Program-made: the position numbers and the translations under genes | Notes under the pieces: model-generated | The model's database searches: none | What the model was told of the DNA's origin: nothing | Seen by the model: the letters and a program-made list of their open reading frames with translations, nothing else | DNA from: Promicromonospora thailandica | GTDB taxonomy: Bacteria; Actinomycetota; Actinomycetes; Actinomycetales; Cellulomonadaceae | Assembly: GCF_024171955.1 (NCBI RefSeq) | Contig: NZ_JAMTCS010000001.1 | Coordinates: 558,001-622,000, forward strand | Direction: 5' to 3' | DNA: 64,000 bases | Shown: positions 8,352 through 17,102 of the stretch, piece after piece | Position numbering within the stretch: the stretch's first letter is position 1 | How the letters are laid out: every line of letters starts with the position of its first letter

Positions 8352-8771
8352 ATGACCACAGTTCTGACCCGCACCCCGTTCGCCCACACCTGGCTCCGCG
8401 ACCCGTGGAGTACGCAGTCCGGCGCCACCGAGGGCCTCGTGCCCGCGGCCGACGTCTACCGTGAGGGCGAGGACCTCGTCGCCCGCCTCGACCTGCCGGG
8501 CATCGACCCGGCCGACGACATCACCGTCGAGGTCGAGGGCCGCAGGCTCGTCGTGCGCGGCGAGCGCAAGGACCAGCGCTCGGAGGAGTCGGAGGGCCGC
8601 CGCATCTCGGAGGTCCGGTTCGGCTCGTTCCGCCGCACGGTCACGCTCCCTCAGGCCGTGGACGGCGACGCCGTCCGCGCGTCCTACGACGCGGGCGTCC
8701 TGACGGTCACCGTGCCGGGCGTGTTCGCCGGCACGACGCCGCGGCGCATCGAGGTCACCACCGCCGCCTGA
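8352..8771 (+). CDS. hsp20: Small heat-shock protein, Hsp20/alpha-crystallin family
   Basis: 139 residues. The alpha-crystallin domain spans about residues 33-130, with ADVYREGEDLVARLDLPGIDPADDITVEVEGRR split over its first strands and the conserved C-terminal strand YDAGVLTVTVPG (A-x-x-x-GVL signature). A C-terminal PRRIEV segment resembles the I-x-I/V anchor used for oligomer formation. It acts as an ATP-independent holdase. A strong AGGAGG (8341-8346) fixes the ATG at 8352; the longer upstream reading frame is a shadow of the peptidase gene. Regulation by HspR is indicated by the HAIR element. Confidence 0.93.
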   Translation: MTTVLTRTPFAHTWLRDPWSTQSGATEGLVPAADVYREGEDLVARLDLPGIDPADDITVEVEGRRLVVRGERKDQRSEESEGRRISEVRFGSFRRTVTLPQAVDGDAVRASYDAGVLTVTVPGVFAGTTPRRIEVTTAA

Positions 8772-8792
8772 CCCGCTCAGGCAGCCTCCACC

Positions 8793-8829
8793 GACGGCGC
8801 CCGACCGCTCCCCGCGGCCGGGCGCCGTC
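8793..8829 (+). terminator. Rho-independent-type hairpin after hsp20
   Basis: Perfect 11-bp inverted repeat GACGGCGCCCG (8793-8803) and CGGGCGCCGTC (8819-8829) with a 15-base loop, 21 bases after the hsp20 stop. No T run follows, as is common in high-GC actinobacteria. The rest of the gap to 9064 shows no gene. Confidence 0.7.
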
Positions 8830-9064
8830 GTCGTGTACGGGTCCTTTTCACCCGCCGGGGCGCGACGCGCCGTGGACGCCGTCGGGGAAAACCCGTATCC
8901 GCCTGCCGGTCCGTTGTGCGCCGCGGAACCGCGCCAAATACTTCTCGTGAGTACTGCGTCGTCACCTCTCACGCAGCGCCCGTAACCACCCGGTGCACGT
9001 GCGACTGCTGCTGTGCCTGCCGCGCTGCCCGCGCGGTGGAGGACCGTTCGCGAAGGAGCGTCCG

Positions 9065-10351
9065 ATGCGTCGCACGAGACACCGCACCACCCGCACCGCC
9101 CTGGTGGCGACCGCCGCCCTGTCCCTCGTCCTGTCGGCCTCGCTCGCCGCCTCGGCGGCCGCACCCGTGGCGGACGACGGCGGCCGCGCCACCGACGCCC
9201 TCGGCGCCTCGGGCTCCCCGGCGGCTCAGGACCTCGCAGCGGCGCTGACCTGGTCCGACGAGTTCGACGGTCCCGCGGGCAGCGCTCCGAACGCGGCCAA
9301 CTGGAACCACGAGACCGGTGGCGGCGGCTGGGGCAACAACGAGCTGCAGACCTACGTCAACTCGCGCAACAACTCCGCGCTCGACGGCAACGGCAACCTG
9401 GTGATCACCGCGCGCCAGGAGGGCGGCGGTTACACCTCGGCCCGGCTCACCACCAAGGGCAAGGTCCAGCCCCAGTACGGCCGGCTGGAGGCACGCATCA
9501 AGATCCCCCGGGGCCAGGGCATCTGGCCGGCGTTCTGGATGCTCGGCGGCCAGTTCCCGGGCACCCCGTGGCCCGACGCGGGCGAGATCGACATCATGGA
9601 GAACATCGGGCGGGAACCGCACATCGTGCACGGCACGCTGCACGGCCCCGGCTACTCCGGCGGCAACCCCATCACCGGCCAGTACATGCACCCGCAGGGC
9701 TGGTCCTTCGCCGACGACTTCCACACCTTCGCCATCGACTGGAACCCGAACTCCATCACCTGGCCCGTGGACGGCAACGCCTACCAGACGTTCACGCCCG
9801 CGAACACCAACGGCAACCCGTGGGTCTACAACCAGCCGTTCTTCTTCATCCTGAACGTGGCCGTGGGCGGCAACTGGCCCGGCTACCCGGACGGCAGCAC
9901 GCAGTTCCCGCAGCAGATGGTGGTCGACTACGTGCGCGTCTACGACTCCCAGGGCGGCGGGGGCGGCCGGACCGGCCGGATCACCGCGAGCAACGGCATC
10001 TGCCTCGACGTGGCCGGCGCCAACACCGCCAACGGCACGCCGATCCAGCTCGCCAACTGCAACAACAACACCGCCCAGCAGTGGACGGTCGGCACGGACG
10101 GCACCGTCCGCGCGCTGGGCAAGTGCCTGGACGTGTCCGGTGGCGGCACCGCGGCCGGCACACCGGTACAGCTCTGGGAGTGCAACGGCACCGGGGCCCA
10201 GCAGTGGGCCGCGGTGAGCGGCTCGCAGGCACTGCGCAACCCGCAGTCGGGTCGCTGCCTCCAGCCGGTGGGCCGGGTGCAGAACGACGGCACCCGCACC
10301 GAGATCGCGAACTGCGACGGCAGCACGGTCCAGCGCTGGACCCTTCCGTAG
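9065..10351 (+). CDS. Secreted GH16 endo-1,3-beta-glucanase with C-terminal ricin-type CBM13 domain
   Basis: 428 residues. A signal peptide (RRTRHRTTRTALVATAALSL, cleavage near residue 38) is followed by a GH16 laminarinase domain (about 62-295) with GNNELQTYVNSRNN and the catalytic signature EIDIME: Glu174 nucleophile, Asp176, Glu179 acid/base. After a Gly-rich linker, residues about 305-428 form a ricin B-type trefoil with three repeats ending QQWTV, QQWAA and QRWTL. This architecture matches the lytic beta-1,3-glucanases of Cellulosimicrobium/Oerskovia, which attack yeast and fungal cell walls. The ATG at 9065 is chosen for GAAGGAG eight bases upstream and the immediate signal peptide. Confidence 0.93.
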   Translation: MRRTRHRTTRTALVATAALSLVLSASLAASAAAPVADDGGRATDALGASGSPAAQDLAAALTWSDEFDGPAGSAPNAANWNHETGGGGWGNNELQTYVNSRNNSALDGNGNLVITARQEGGGYTSARLTTKGKVQPQYGRLEARIKIPRGQGIWPAFWMLGGQFPGTPWPDAGEIDIMENIGREPHIVHGTLHGPGYSGGNPITGQYMHPQGWSFADDFHTFAIDWNPNSITWPVDGNAYQTFTPANTNGNPWVYNQPFFFILNVAVGGNWPGYPDGSTQFPQQMVVDYVRVYDSQGGGGGRTGRITASNGICLDVAGANTANGTPIQLANCNNNTAQQWTVGTDGTVRALGKCLDVSGGGTAAGTPVQLWECNGTGAQQWAAVSGSQALRNPQSGRCLQPVGRVQNDGTRTEIANCDGSTVQRWTLP

Positions 10352-10352
10352 C

Positions 10353-10430
10353 AAGGTCCGCCGCGTGCAGGCGATCGGGCATGGTTCCGGGGCCCGGAGC
10401 ATGCCCGATCGCCTGGTCGCGGCGGACCTT
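10353..10430. terminator. Long bidirectional hairpin between glucanase and ROK kinase
   Basis: Two stacked perfect stems: 10353-10365 pairs with 10418-10430 (13 bp) and 10368-10383 pairs with 10400-10415 (16 bp), with two-base bulges between them and a 16-base loop. It begins right after the glucanase stop and ends before the convergent kinase stop, so it can stop transcription from both sides. Confidence 0.85.
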
Positions 10431-10443
10431 CTCGCGCGCCCGG

Positions 10444-11454
10444 TCAGGCCCGGCGGGCCAGGGCCGCGGCGCCGACCACCGTCGCGTCGCCGCCGAGGGC
10501 CGCGTGGCGCACCTCGACCGGGTGGCCCGAGACCGGCGGCGCCTCGCGCAGCCGTGCGAGCAGGGCGGGTTCCAGCAGGTCCCACGCCCGCGCCAGCCCC
10601 CCGCCCACCACCACGTGGCCGACGTCGAGCAGGGCCGCCACCACGAGCACCGCTGAGCCGACGGCGTGCCCCGCGTCGGCGAACACCCGGACCGCGGCAG
10701 GGTCGCCCGCCCGCGCCAGCGCCTCGATCTCGGCCGCGCCGAGGGCGGACGCCGAGCCCGGCACCACACCGGCCGACACCCCGCCCACGCCCGCCTCTGC
10801 GCCCACCGCCTCCGCGTACCGGCGCTCCACCGACCGTCCCGACGCGAGCGTCTCGAGGTGCCCCCGCTGCCCGCACGTGCACACCGCGTCGCCGAACCCG
10901 GGCATGTGCCCGATCTCGCCGGCGGCACCCGCACCCCGGTACAGGGCGCCGTCCAGCCACAGCGCACCGCCGACCCCGGTGCCGAGCGCGATGCCCGCGG
11001 CCGACCGGACACCGCGCACCGCGCCCCACGTCGCCTCGCCGACCAGGAACGCGTCCACGTCGTTCGCGGCCGTGACGGGCAGCCCGGTGCGGGACGCGAG
11101 CCCGGCCCGCAGGTCGGTGCCCACCCAGCCGGTGAACGAGTCGCTCGCCGCGAGCACCTCGCCCGTCACCGGGTCGACGACGCCCGCCGCGCCGACCCCC
11201 ACGGCCGTCACCCCGGCGCGCCCCGCACCGGAACCCGCGCCCGAACCCACCCCGGACCCCGCACCGTGCCCCATCCCGCGACCCGCCGCGGCCACGGCCC
11301 GGTCGACCAGCCCGGCGGCGACGTCGAGCATCGCGGCGCCACCCCGCGGCGTGGGCGCCGTCGCCGAGGCGACCACCTCGCCGTCGGCCGTGACGACCGC
11401 GGCGCGGATCTTGGTGCCCCCGATGTCGACGCCCGCGGTGGCCCCGTACGTCAT
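10444..11454 (-). CDS. ROK-family sugar kinase
   Basis: 336 residues. The N-terminal VDIGGTKIRAAVV is the ATP-binding signature; ANDVDAFLVGE holds the catalytic Asp, followed by ALGTGVGGALWLDGALYRGAGAAGEIGHMP. The zinc motif reads CTCGQRGHLE, with His in the place of the last Cys of the usual CxCGxxGCxE. The likely reaction is phosphorylation of a hexose or N-acetyl-hexosamine. A low-complexity Gly/Ala/Ser insertion at about residues 60-80 is unusual and comes from short tandem repeats in the DNA. The ATG overlaps the stop of the ABC ATPase gene by four bases, making it the last gene of the transporter operon. Confidence 0.85.
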   Translation of the reverse strand: MTYGATAGVDIGGTKIRAAVVTADGEVVASATAPTPRGGAAMLDVAAGLVDRAVAAAGRGMGHGAGSGVGSGAGSGAGRAGVTAVGVGAAGVVDPVTGEVLAASDSFTGWVGTDLRAGLASRTGLPVTAANDVDAFLVGEATWGAVRGVRSAAGIALGTGVGGALWLDGALYRGAGAAGEIGHMPGFGDAVCTCGQRGHLETLASGRSVERRYAEAVGAEAGVGGVSAGVVPGSASALGAAEIEALARAGDPAAVRVFADAGHAVGSAVLVVAALLDVGHVVVGGGLARAWDLLEPALLARLREAPPVSGHPVEVRHAALGGDATVVGAAALARRA

Positions 11455-13187
11455 CGGGCCGCGCCCGCGGTCAGCCGCTGCCGGGCGGCGCGCCGCGCAC
11501 GCTGCGCCGCCGGGTCCGGCGTCGGCACGGAGGCCAGCAGCTCCGCGGTGTAGCGGTCGTGCGGGGCGGCGAACACGTCCGCCGTCGGGCCGCTCTCGAC
11601 GAGGCGGCCGGCACGCAGCACCGCCACACGGTCGGTCAGCTCGTGCACGACGCCGAGGTCGTGGCTGATGAACAGGCAGCCGAAGCCCAGCTCCGCGTGC
11701 AGGTCCCGCAGCAGCGCGAGCACCTCGGCCTGCACGGACACGTCCAGGGCGCTGGTCGGCTCGTCGGCGACCAGCAGCCGGGGCCGCAGGGCCAGCGCGC
11801 GGGCCAGCCCGATGCGCTGCCGCTGCCCGCCGGAGAACTCGTGCGGGTACCGCCGCTCCGCACCGGCGGGCAGGCGCACCGCGTCCAGCAGCTCGCGGAC
11901 CCGCGCCCTCCGCTCCGGTGCGGACAGCCGCCGTCCGTCCCGGCCGTGGATGACCAGCGGCTCCGCGACGGACTCCCCGACCGGTGTGCGAGGGTCGAGC
12001 GAGGCGCCGGGGTCCTGGAAGACGACGCCGACGTCGGCCAGCAGGCGCCGCCGGGCCCGGCCGCGGGCACGGCCGAGCGAGGTGCCCAGCAGCAGCACCT
12101 CCCCCTCCGTGGGCGTGAGCAGGCCCAGGCAGGCGCGACCCGCCGTCGACTTGCCCGATCCGGACTCGCCGACCAGGCCCAGCATCTCCCCCGCCCGCAC
12201 GGTCAGGTCCAGCCCCTCGACGGCGCGGACGTGCCGCCCCTGCACCCGGTAGTCGAGGCTGACGCCGCGCAGGTCCAGCACCACCTCCCGCTCGTCCGGG
12301 CCGTCCGGTGCTCGCCCGGCGGCCGGCAGACCCGGCCCCGGCTCGCCCACCACCGTGCCCACCACTGTGCCCACCACCGTGCTCGCCGGCGGCACCGCGG
12401 GTACGGCGTCCAGCAGCGCCCGCGTGTACGGGTGCTCCGGGGCGAGCAGCACCTGCTCGGCCGCGCCGTGCTCGACGATCCGTCCCTCGCGCATGACGGC
12501 GACCTCGTCGGCGATGTCGGCCACCACGCCCATGTTGTGGGTGACCAGCAGCAACGCCGTGTCCCGCTGCGCCACGAGCTCGCGCAGCAGGTCGAGGATG
12601 CCCGCCTGCACGGTGACGTCGAGCGCCGTGGTCGGCTCGTCGGCGACGATCAGGTGCGGTTCGCACGCCAGCGCGATCGCGATGACCACGCGCTGCCGCT
12701 GCCCGCCGGACAGCTCGTGCGGGTACTGCCCCGCCCGCCGCTCCGGCTCCGGCAGGCCGACGGACCGCAGCAGCTCCACGGCGCGTTCGCGTGCGGCCGC
12801 CCGGGTGACCCGCTCGTGGTTGAGCACCGCCTCCGCGATCTGGTCGCCGAGCGTCATGGTCGGGTTGAGGGCCGTCATCGGCTCCTGGAACACCATGGAC
12901 GCCACGCGGCCCCGCAGGTCCACGAGCTGGTCCTCCGGGGTGCGGACGACGTCGCGCAGGGCGCCGTCGTCGGCCAGCTCGACCGTGCCGGTGACGCGCG
13001 CCGTCGTGGGCAGCAGGCCCAGGACGGACAGCGAGGTCACGCTCTTGCCGGATCCGGACTCGCCCACGAGCGCGACCACCCGGCCGCGTCGCACCTCGAG
13101 GTCCACGCCGCGCACGGCGGGCACCTCGCCCGAGTCCGTGGCGAAGGTGACCGCCAGGTCCTGGATGCGCAGGACGACGTCGCTCAT
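11451..13187 (-). CDS. Dual ATPase of oligopeptide-type ABC transporter (OppD-OppF fusion)
   Basis: 578 residues with two complete ATP-binding cassettes. Cassette one has Walker A VALVGESGSGKS, signature LSGGQRQRV and Walker B LIVADEPTTALD; cassette two has LGLVGESGSGKST, FSGGQRQRI and LLVADEPTSALD. The ELSGGQ-type signatures and ALDVTVQ/ALDVSVQ endings are typical of peptide/nickel importers. It energises uptake with the two permeases encoded upstream. The start at 13187 overlaps the oppC-like stop by four bases; the longer open frame to 14153 is a shadow of the permease genes. A Val/Gly repeat (VVGTVVGTVVGE) marks the linker. Confidence 0.93.
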   Translation of the reverse strand: MSDVVLRIQDLAVTFATDSGEVPAVRGVDLEVRRGRVVALVGESGSGKSVTSLSVLGLLPTTARVTGTVELADDGALRDVVRTPEDQLVDLRGRVASMVFQEPMTALNPTMTLGDQIAEAVLNHERVTRAAARERAVELLRSVGLPEPERRAGQYPHELSGGQRQRVVIAIALACEPHLIVADEPTTALDVTVQAGILDLLRELVAQRDTALLLVTHNMGVVADIADEVAVMREGRIVEHGAAEQVLLAPEHPYTRALLDAVPAVPPASTVVGTVVGTVVGEPGPGLPAAGRAPDGPDEREVVLDLRGVSLDYRVQGRHVRAVEGLDLTVRAGEMLGLVGESGSGKSTAGRACLGLLTPTEGEVLLLGTSLGRARGRARRRLLADVGVVFQDPGASLDPRTPVGESVAEPLVIHGRDGRRLSAPERRARVRELLDAVRLPAGAERRYPHEFSGGQRQRIGLARALALRPRLLVADEPTSALDVSVQAEVLALLRDLHAELGFGCLFISHDLGVVHELTDRVAVLRAGRLVESGPTADVFAAPHDRYTAELLASVPTPDPAAQRARRAARQRLTAGAAR

Positions 13188-14020
13188 GCTGCCCTCCCCC
13201 TCACGTCGACCACGTCCCGCAGCCCGTCGCCCACGAAGTTCAGGGCGCACACCACGATCACGATCGCCAGGCCCGGCGGCAGGATCAGCCACCACGCGCC
13301 CTGGTAGATGTAGCTGATGCCGTCGTTGAGCATGGCGCCCCAGTCGGTGGTCGGCGGCTGCACGCCCATGCCGAGGAAGCTGATGTAGGCGACCAGCAGG
13401 ATGGCGTCGGCCACCTGGAAGGTCGCGTTCACCACGACCGTGCCGACGGTGTTCGGGATGACGTGGGACAGCACGGTGCGGCTGTGCGTGGCGCCCATCG
13501 CCCGGGCCGCGACCACGTAGTCCCGGGTCCGCACGGACAGCGCCTCCGCGCGGATCAGCCGGGCCGGGACGAGCCACGAGACCAGGCCCAGGACGACGAT
13601 CATCATGCCGACCGTGGGCCGGACGATCGTGGACAGCACCAGCAGCAGGAAGATCGCGGGGATGGCGATGCCGGCATCGACCACCCGCATCATGACGGCG
13701 TCCACGACGCCGCCGACGTACCCGGCGACCGCGCCCCACAGGGTGCCCACCACGGTCGCGAGCGCGCCGGCCAGCACGCCGACCAGGAGCGAGACGCGCC
13801 CGGCCACCATGAGGCGGCCGAGGTTGTCGTAGCCGAGCGCGTCCGTGCCGAGCGGGTGGCCGTCGGCTCCGGGCGGCAGGTTGGCCGCGCCGAGGTCGGT
13901 GGTCACCTGCTCCGTGGGGTGCACGAGCGGTCCGAGCACGGCGAACAGGACGAGCAGCAGGAGCGCCACGGCGCCCACCACCGCGAGCCGGTTGGCGGCG
14001 AACCTGCGCAGCCCCGTCAT
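13184..14020 (-). CDS. Peptide-type ABC permease (DppC/OppC-like)
   Basis: 278 residues. An N-terminal membrane helix (LAVVGAVALLLLVLFAVLGP) is followed by the periplasm-side region with HPLGTDALGYDNLGRLM, then five membrane spans with the EAA loop around AARAMGATHSRTVLSHVIPN. These are hallmarks of the DppC/OppC family. It partners with the DppB-like permease, whose stop overlaps its ATG. The substrate is inferred as short peptides or related compounds. Confidence 0.92.
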   Translation of the reverse strand: MTGLRRFAANRLAVVGAVALLLLVLFAVLGPLVHPTEQVTTDLGAANLPPGADGHPLGTDALGYDNLGRLMVAGRVSLLVGVLAGALATVVGTLWGAVAGYVGGVVDAVMMRVVDAGIAIPAIFLLLVLSTIVRPTVGMMIVVLGLVSWLVPARLIRAEALSVRTRDYVVAARAMGATHSRTVLSHVIPNTVGTVVVNATFQVADAILLVAYISFLGMGVQPPTTDWGAMLNDGISYIYQGAWWLILPPGLAIVIVVCALNFVGDGLRDVVDVRGRAA

Positions 14021-15045
14021 CGCAGGCTCCCGCGGGTGCGCGGGTCGAGGAGCGCCTGGACCAGGTCGGCCAGCAGCGAGCCGACGACGGTCGCCACGGA
14101 GATGACGAGCACGCAGCCCAGCAGCACCGGGAAGTCGCTGCTCTGTGCGGCACTCCAGAACAGGAGGCCCATGCCCGGGTAGTTGAACAGCTGCTCCACG
14201 ACGAGCGCGCCGCCGAACATGACGGGCAGGTAGTACCCGAGCATCGCGACCACGGGCGTGAGCGAGTTGCGCAGCACGTGCCGCAGCACGACGCGCCGGT
14301 AGACGGTGCCCTTGGCGCGGGCGGTGCGCACGTAGTCCTCGCCGAGGTTGTCGAGCGTGGCCGAGCGCATGTAGCGGCTGAAGGTCGCGACGATGGGCAC
14401 GGCCCCGGTGAGCACGGGCAGCACGAGGCCGGCGGGCTGGGCCAGCACCTCGGCGACGCCGCTGCCCTGCGGCGCCGCGGCGGGGAACAGGCCGGCGGTC
14501 TGGCTGAGCAGCAGGATCAGGAGCATGCCCAGGAAGAAGGTGGGGGTCGAGTAGGCGACGATCGCGAGCGTCGAGAGCCAGTAGTCGACGGCGCGGTTGC
14601 GCCGCACGGCCTGGTAGACCCCGGCGGGTACGGCGATCGCGACGGCGACCACGAGGGACAGCCCGGTGAGCAGGAGCGTCTTGGGCAGGCGCAGGGCGAT
14701 GGCGTCGGACACCGACTGGTTGAGCAGGTACGACTCGCCGAGGTCGCCCGTCAGCGACCGGCCCAGGAAGGAGAGGTACTGGAGCACGACCGGCTGGTCG
14801 AGGCCGTTGGCGGCCTCGAACGCAGCGATCTGCTCGGCGGTCGCCTGCTGGCCGAGGACGCCGCGGGCCGGACCGCCGGGCAGGGCGTGCAGCAGCGCGA
14901 ACACGATGACGCTGACCACGAGGATCACGGCCAGGGCCTGGAGCACACGCCGGATCAGGAAGCGGCCGAAGCCGCCGCGCGCCACCCGGGTGGGCGGCAC
15001 GACGGCGACCTCGGTCGCACTCTGCGCGGGGATGGCTGTGGTCAT
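14017..15045 (-). CDS. Peptide-type ABC permease (DppB/OppB-like)
   Basis: 342 residues, six predicted membrane spans, EAA loop YVRTARAKGTVYRRVVLRHVLRN (residues about 230-250) and the family segment LPGGPARGVLGQQATAEQI after the first span. About 25 extra polar residues precede the first membrane helix. One base separates its start from the stop of the binding-protein gene, so it is the second gene of the operon. It forms the translocation channel with the DppC-like subunit. Confidence 0.92.
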   Translation of the reverse strand: MTTAIPAQSATEVAVVPPTRVARGGFGRFLIRRVLQALAVILVVSVIVFALLHALPGGPARGVLGQQATAEQIAAFEAANGLDQPVVLQYLSFLGRSLTGDLGESYLLNQSVSDAIALRLPKTLLLTGLSLVVAVAIAVPAGVYQAVRRNRAVDYWLSTLAIVAYSTPTFFLGMLLILLLSQTAGLFPAAAPQGSGVAEVLAQPAGLVLPVLTGAVPIVATFSRYMRSATLDNLGEDYVRTARAKGTVYRRVVLRHVLRNSLTPVVAMLGYYLPVMFGGALVVEQLFNYPGMGLLFWSAAQSSDFPVLLGCVLVISVATVVGSLLADLVQALLDPRTRGSLR

Positions 15046-15046
15046 G

Positions 15047-16855
15047 TCAGCCGGCCCAGCTCCAGCGCTGCGGGTGGAAGCTGGCGAGCGGGTCCTGCGT
15101 GGTGCCCTCCAGCCCCTCCTTGATGACCGAGACCTGGTAGACGGGGTTCGGCAGCCACATGACCGGCAGGTTCTCGGCGCCGTAGCGCGAGTACTCCTGC
15201 ATGACCGACGGGTCGGTGCTCTCGGTGGAGTCGTGCATGAGCTGGTCGAAGGTCTCGTCGGAGTAGGAGCCGAAGTTCGACGCCGCGCCCGTGCCGAACA
15301 CGCGCTCGCCGCTCGGGTAGCCGCCGAAGTACCAGCTGCCGGCGGTGCCGAAGAAGGGCAGCTCCCAGTCGCAGTCCGGCTGGTCGGCGGTGCACGGCGC
15401 GATCGAGGACAGCACGGTGTTCAGCGGCGCGGTCTCGATGGTGACGCCCACGCCCGCCTGCTCCATGGTCGACTTGATCTCGGCGAACATGTTGTCGGTC
15501 TCGGCCGAGCCGCTCTGGGACAGGATCGTGATCGCGAGCTTCTGCCCCTGCTCGACGTCCTTGCCGCACTGGTCGTCGCCCTCGCCAGGGTCGGTGCACT
15601 CCAGGACGCCGTCGGCGCCGGGGGTCCAGCCGTGGTCCGCGAGCAGCGCCGTGGCCGCCTCGGGGTCGAACGGGTACGGGTTGTCCTTCTGCTCGGCGGA
15701 GAGGAAGTCGCTCTCGGGGTTCTGCGGTACGGGCCCGTAGCCGGGCAGCGCCGCGCCCTTCCAGATCACCTCGGAGATCTGCTCCTGGTCCACGAGGTGC
15801 TGCAGCGCCTGGCGCACGTAGAGCTGGCGGTAGACCGGGCCCAGCTCGGGGTGGTTGAAGTTGTAGGGCAGGTATGTGATGGACCAGCCGGCCCACGGCT
15901 CGACCGTGTAGCCGAGCTGCTCGTACTGCTCGGGCGCGTCCAGGCCCGTGGTCGGGATGTACCCGTAGTCGACGGCGCCGGAGCGCACCGCGTTCACCTC
16001 GGCGTCCGTGGACGTGTAGGGCAGCAGGTTGACGGTGTCGATCGACGCGGCGTCGTCGCCGTCGTACGTCTCGTTGCGCGTCAGCTCGACCTGGCCCGCG
16101 TCGGTGAACCCGGTCAGGGTGTACGGGCCGTTGACGGTCTGCCACAGCGGGTTGGTGGCGTACGTGCCGAGGTCCTCGCTCTGCGTGACGAGGTAGTCGA
16201 AGATCGCCCGCGCGCCGTCCTTCGTCTCGGCGAGCGCGGGGTCGGGCTCGTCGTCGTCCGCGGCCTTGGCCCAGGCGTGGGACGGCAGGGGCACCACGAG
16301 GGTGAGCTGCGAGGCCTGGAGCCACTCGGGGTTGTAGACCTTGTCGAAGGTGAGCTCGACGGTCTTCTCGTCGGGCGTGGCCACCTCGGTGACGTTGTCG
16401 GGCATGCGGCCCTCGGAGTAGCTGGCCCACAGGTCAGTGTTGGCCTTCACGAGGTCGAACCAGAACGCGACGTCCGCGGAGGTGACGGGCTCGCCGTCGC
16501 TCCAGGTGCGGTCGTCGAGGGTGATGGTGACGGTGCGGGAGTCGTCGGAGAAGGTGATCTCGTCGGCGAGATCTGCCGTCGCGACGCGTCCCACCTCGCC
16601 CTCGGAGCCGTCGTAGGCGACGAGCGGCTCCCAGAGGGTGCGCATGATGGCGGAGTTGTGGGTGGCGAGCTTGCCGGCGATGCCCAGCGGGACGATCCAG
16701 TTGGGGGTCGCGTTGGCGGGCAGGGCGTAGTTGACGTCGGTGCGGGCGGCTGACTCGTCCGCACCGGAGGACGCGGAGCATCCGGCGAGGAGGGCGACGG
16801 CGGCGGCCGCTCCGACCGCCAGCCGCATGGCCCGTCCGGCCTGCGTGGTGCGCAT
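15047..16855 (-). CDS. Family 5 solute-binding lipoprotein of the peptide-type ABC transporter
   Basis: 602 residues from the ATG at 16855, chosen for AAGGAG seven bases upstream. The signal peptide ends in lipobox VALLAGC, so the mature protein is a lipid-anchored extracellular receptor. Family signatures include LWEPLVAYDGSEGEVG, the VTITLDDRTWSDGEPVTSAD segment and YVRQALQHLVDQEQI. Family 5 receptors bind di/oligopeptides, nickel, or sugar-amino acid compounds. As first gene of the five-gene operon it should be the most expressed. The ROK kinase at the end of the operon and the M81 enzyme across the divergent gap suggest a ligand with both sugar and amide parts (inference). Confidence 0.92.
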   Translation of the reverse strand: MRTTQAGRAMRLAVGAAAAVALLAGCSASSGADESAARTDVNYALPANATPNWIVPLGIAGKLATHNSAIMRTLWEPLVAYDGSEGEVGRVATADLADEITFSDDSRTVTITLDDRTWSDGEPVTSADVAFWFDLVKANTDLWASYSEGRMPDNVTEVATPDEKTVELTFDKVYNPEWLQASQLTLVVPLPSHAWAKAADDDEPDPALAETKDGARAIFDYLVTQSEDLGTYATNPLWQTVNGPYTLTGFTDAGQVELTRNETYDGDDAASIDTVNLLPYTSTDAEVNAVRSGAVDYGYIPTTGLDAPEQYEQLGYTVEPWAGWSITYLPYNFNHPELGPVYRQLYVRQALQHLVDQEQISEVIWKGAALPGYGPVPQNPESDFLSAEQKDNPYPFDPEAATALLADHGWTPGADGVLECTDPGEGDDQCGKDVEQGQKLAITILSQSGSAETDNMFAEIKSTMEQAGVGVTIETAPLNTVLSSIAPCTADQPDCDWELPFFGTAGSWYFGGYPSGERVFGTGAASNFGSYSDETFDQLMHDSTESTDPSVMQEYSRYGAENLPVMWLPNPVYQVSVIKEGLEGTTQDPLASFHPQRWSWAG

Positions 16856-16882
16856 CTGGGTCTCCTTGGTCTGCGGGGCCGG

Positions 16883-17042
16883 CGAGACTTGGTTCACCGA
16901 CCGAATAATGAAGCACCGTAGACGGAGGAAGTTTCTGGGATCTACGCGGAATCCGTAACAAGACTGTTAATTCGCCCGCGCAAGAAGCCCGGTCCGGCCG
17001 ATCTTGTCCTCGCCGTGGTGCAGACTCGTCCCGAGACTTGGT
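16883..17042. promoter_or_regulatory. Paired direct repeats in the divergent opp/ROK promoter region
   Basis: The 11-mer CGAGACTTGGT occurs at 16883-16893, just before the binding-protein gene, and at 17032-17042, just before the ROK repressor gene. One copy near each divergent gene is the layout expected of operators for the local ROK regulator. CGCAAGAAG also occurs three times (16979, 17051, 17063). The rest of the 247-bp gap holds no gene. Confidence 0.45.
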
Positions 17043-17102
17043 CCGTATCCCGCAAGAAGACCCGCAAGAAGTTCCGCACGACGTTTCCGGAGGAGGAGGC
17101 CT

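Noticed and set aside
10353-10430. Mobile element end or REP copy
   Set aside because: The inverted repeat is unique in the window and placed exactly between convergent stops, so a terminator explains it.
11451-14153. ABC ATPase extended to 900 residues
   Set aside because: The extra N terminus is Arg/Pro-rich shadow of the permease genes; the true start overlaps the permease stop by four bases and begins the first cassette.
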